Assembly: GCA_019636675.1 (NCBI GenBank)
Contig: JAHBXC010000001.1
Location: forward strand, 620,001-684,000
Length of the DNA: 64,000 bases
Origin: Phycisphaeraceae bacterium
GTDB taxonomy: Bacteria; Planctomycetota; Phycisphaerae; Phycisphaerales; UBA1924
Direction of reading: 5' to 3'
Shown: positions 61,844 to 64,000 of the stretch, one piece after another
How the letters are laid out: each line of letters starts with the position of its first letter
Numbering within the stretch: the first letter of the stretch is position 1
Program-made: the position numbers and the translations under genes
The notes under the pieces: model-generated
Seen by the model: only the letters and a program-made list of their open reading frames with translations
Told to the model about the DNA's origin: nothing
Databases searched by the model: none

Positions 61844-63580
61844 ATGCGACAACAGACCTTCCTCCCGGAGTTGCTCAGCAGTCTCCGGGGGTACACCCTC
61901 CCGAAGTTCACCCGCGACCTCAGCGCCGGGCTGACCGTCGGTGTCGTCGCTCTGCCTCTGGCCCTCGCCTTCGGCATCGCCTCCATCCCCGAAAATGTCG
62001 CCAGCGAGGCGGGCCTCTCGCCCCCGGTGATGGGCCTGTTCACGGCGATCGTCGCCGGCTTCCTCATCTCGGCGCTCGGCGGCACGCGCGCCTGCATCGG
62101 GGGGCCCACCGGCGCCTTCGTCGTCATCGTCTACGCGATCGCGGCCCAGCACGGGTACCTCGGGCTCGTCCTCGCGACGCTCATGGCCGGGATGATCCTC
62201 GTCATCATGGGCGTCGTGGGGCTGGGAGGGATGATCAAATTCATCCCCTACCCCGTCACCACCGGCTTCACGACCGGCATCGCCGTCGTCATCTTCGCCG
62301 GGCAGATCAAGGATCTCTTCGGGCTCTCGCCTGTCAACCCTGCGGACTCCGTGCCCCCCGAGTTCATCGGCAAGGTCCAGTGGTACTTCACCCACGCGAC
62401 GACCGTTGACCCGCCGACCGCGATCATGGGGCTTGGCTGCGTCGCCGCGCTCATTGTCTTTCCCAAGCTCGTCACGCGCAAGATCCCGGCGCCCGTGGTC
62501 GTCATGGTCGTCGCGACCGTCGCGGCGGTGCTGCTGCGCAAGTTTGCCGGCGTCCCCATCGAGACCATCGGCGACCGCTTCGGGGCGATCCCGTCCGGCC
62601 TGCCCATGCCGCGATTGCCCGACGCGTCGTTCGCCGAGATCCGGGCTCGCGTCCCCGACCTGATCGTGCCGGCGTTCACCATCGCGATCCTCGCCGGGAT
62701 CGAGTCCCTCCTCTGCGCCGTCGTCGCCGACGGCATGACGGGCACGAAACACAAGAGCAACACCGAGCTCATTGCCCAGGGGGTCGCGAACCTCGCCACC
62801 CCCCTGTTCGGCGGCATCCCTGCCACCGGCGCGATCGCGCGCACCGCGACGAACATCCAGGCCGGGGGACGCACCCCCATCGCCGGAATCACCCACGCGA
62901 TGGTGCTGCTCGCGATCGTCCTCGCGCTGGGCAAATACGCGGCCCTGATCCCGCTGGCCGCCCTCTCGGCGGTGCTGGTCGTCGTCGCGTACCGCATGGC
63001 CGAGCTGCACCGCTTCCGCTGGCTGCTCAACGGCCCGCGCAGCGACGCCGCGGTCCTGTTGACCACCTTTGCGCTCACCGTGCTCATCGACCTGACCGTC
63101 GCGGTGCAGGCCGGCCTGGTGCTGGCCGCGATGCTCTTCATCAAGCGCATGGCCGAGGTGTCGGGCGTCAACGTCGTCAGCGCGCAGAACGGGAGCTCCG
63201 GCGCCCCCAGCGACGCAGACGCGGCACAGGGCAAGCTCGACGGCGTCGAGATCTACGAGGTGCAGGGCCCCTTCTTCTTCGGCGCCGCCTTCAAGCTGCG
63301 CGACACGCTCGACGCCGTCGCCAGGCCGCCCAAGACGCTCGTGCTGAGTCTCGCGTCCGTCCCGGCGATCGACGCGACCGGCCTGTACGCGCTCGAAGAG
63401 CTGCTCCGCAAGTGCGCCAACCAGGGGACGCGGGTGATCGTCGCCGGCGCTCGCGCCGATGTCAGGCGAGCGCTCCTCAGCGCCGGCCTGCTCGGCAAGC
63501 TGGGCGAGGACGGCTTCGCGCCCGACGCGCGTCTGGCCCTCGAGATGCTCCGAGCAGAAGCGAGCGCCGGGAAGACCTGA
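61844..63580 (+). CDS. SulP-family anion transporter with STAS domain
   Basis: A 578-residue inner-membrane transporter. About 11-14 hydrophobic helices cover residues 25-440, with family segments such as RDLSAGLTVGVVALPLALAF and GGIPATGAIARTATN. The STAS domain is at about 465-565 (VEIYEVQGPFFFG; LSLASVPAIDATGLYAL). Substrates in the family are sulfate, bicarbonate or other anions; no choice is possible from sequence. No carbonic anhydrase or sulfate enzyme lies next to it. Confidence 0.92.
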   Translation: MRQQTFLPELLSSLRGYTLPKFTRDLSAGLTVGVVALPLALAFGIASIPENVASEAGLSPPVMGLFTAIVAGFLISALGGTRACIGGPTGAFVVIVYAIAAQHGYLGLVLATLMAGMILVIMGVVGLGGMIKFIPYPVTTGFTTGIAVVIFAGQIKDLFGLSPVNPADSVPPEFIGKVQWYFTHATTVDPPTAIMGLGCVAALIVFPKLVTRKIPAPVVVMVVATVAAVLLRKFAGVPIETIGDRFGAIPSGLPMPRLPDASFAEIRARVPDLIVPAFTIAILAGIESLLCAVVADGMTGTKHKSNTELIAQGVANLATPLFGGIPATGAIARTATNIQAGGRTPIAGITHAMVLLAIVLALGKYAALIPLAALSAVLVVVAYRMAELHRFRWLLNGPRSDAAVLLTTFALTVLIDLTVAVQAGLVLAAMLFIKRMAEVSGVNVVSAQNGSSGAPSDADAAQGKLDGVEIYEVQGPFFFGAAFKLRDTLDAVARPPKTLVLSLASVPAIDATGLYALEELLRKCANQGTRVIVAGARADVRRALLSAGLLGKLGEDGFAPDARLALEMLRAEASAGKT

Positions 63581-63788
63581 TCGCTCCACACTTCCCGGAC
63601 CCGGCCCGGGCACGAACCCGACCATCGCCGGCCCGTACTACACCCGCAGGCCCTCGCCCCCCCCGGGCCCGGACCGCGGCGCCCCGGAACCCCGGCTCCC
63701 CTGTCCGGACCCGTCGCCGATCTGCCGATACTGTCAGGGATGACACCCGCCCGGCTCCGGGCGCGACGCAAGAGGAAAGGTTCGGACC

Positions 63789-64000
63789 ATGTGCGGAATC
63801 GTCGCCTATATCGGGGCCAAACCCGCCCTCCCATTCCTGATCGAAGGGCTCAAGCGCCTCGAGTACCGCGGCTATGACTCCGCCGGCGTCGCCATCCTCG
63901 ACTCCGACCTGCGCGTCGTGAAGTCCGTCGGGCGCGTCGCCAACCTCGAAGCCAAGACCAACGCCCACAGCGTCTCCCTCCAGGGCTCGCTCGGGCTCGC
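63789..64000 (+). CDS. glmS: Glutamine--fructose-6-phosphate aminotransferase, 5' part
   Basis: The N-terminal glutamine amidotransferase domain of GlmS, which makes glucosamine-6-phosphate for peptidoglycan. It starts MCGIVAYIG, with Cys2 as the nucleophile after Met removal, and continues [17 protein letters not shown], the standard family block. GAGGAAAGG lies about 8 bp upstream of the ATG. The gene runs off the window. No glmS ribozyme is apparent in the 208-bp leader. Confidence 0.93.
   Translation, partial: MCGIVAYIGAKPALPFLIEGLKRLEYRGYDSAGVAILDSDLRVVKSVGRVANLEAKTNAHSVSLQGSLGL

Noticed and set aside
61685-63625. Long antisense open frame opposite the SulP gene
   Set aside because: It is a low-complexity Asp/Arg/Gly-rich translation produced by high GC codon bias opposite a clear transporter gene.
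63581-63788. glmS ribozyme
   Set aside because: No conserved core could be recognised, and the ribozyme is mainly found in Firmicutes and relatives.

Overview
The window is high-GC bacterial DNA that most likely comes from a planctomycete of the class Phycisphaerae. Four things suggest this. A planctomycete-type ECF sigma factor overlaps a Ser/Thr kinase fused to WD40 repeats. Secreted proteins end in paired dockerin-like D-x-N-x-D-G repeats. Others end in PEP-CTERM-like tails. Very small membrane proteins carry C-terminal zinc ribbons. This lineage call is inference from gene style; no rRNA or other marker gene is present.

Left chromosomal part (1-12.8 kb): an amide-nitrogen operon (MFS transporter, L-asparaginase, glutaminase), then the oppositely oriented sigma factor/WD40-kinase pair, two overlapping secreted-protein genes (a PEP-CTERM protein and a beta-helix protein), a short-chain dehydrogenase and a dockerin-tailed secreted protein closed by a strong terminator.

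Middle part (12,836-42,267) is a roughly 29.4 kb integrated element. A 42-bp copy of the 3' half of tRNA-Gly(UCC) marks its left end, and the intact tRNA-Gly, with a tyrosine integrase beside it, marks its right end. An almost identical 20-bp palindrome sits about 0.1 kb inside each end. The right third (33.4-42.1 kb) looks like the replicative core of a satellite-type element: two tyrosine recombinases, a DUF1580-like DNA-binding protein, a P4-type primase-helicase, a ParB-domain DNA methyltransferase, a terminase-small-subunit-like HTH protein and two small unknown proteins. No capsid, large terminase, relaxase or secretion genes are visible. The left two thirds hold defence-type cargo: a NERD protein, a small zinc-ribbon protein, McrB-McrC, an Mrr_N winged-helix protein, a PLD-SNF2 helicase with an Eco57I-type methyltransferase, and a GIY-YIG protein. 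Several defence genes are broken: one carries an in-frame TAG, and two others survive only as 5' stubs. Set between the NERD and McrBC genes, and flanked by identical 79-bp direct repeats, is the most unusual feature: a tightly coupled four-gene operon encoding a B12-type radical SAM enzyme, a nitric-oxide-synthase oxygenase, a small membrane protein and a family 2 glycosyltransferase.

Right chromosomal part (42.3-64 kb): thiS-thiG, a PEP-CTERM serine peptidase, a membrane P-loop ATPase, a phosphohexomutase, an overlapping set with dinG-type helicase, rsmG, rodA and mrdA, an amidohydrolase, a secreted M43-type metallopeptidase with dockerin repeats, an HD-domain exoribonuclease-like protein, two zinc-ribbon membrane proteins, rarA, a SulP transporter and the start of glmS.
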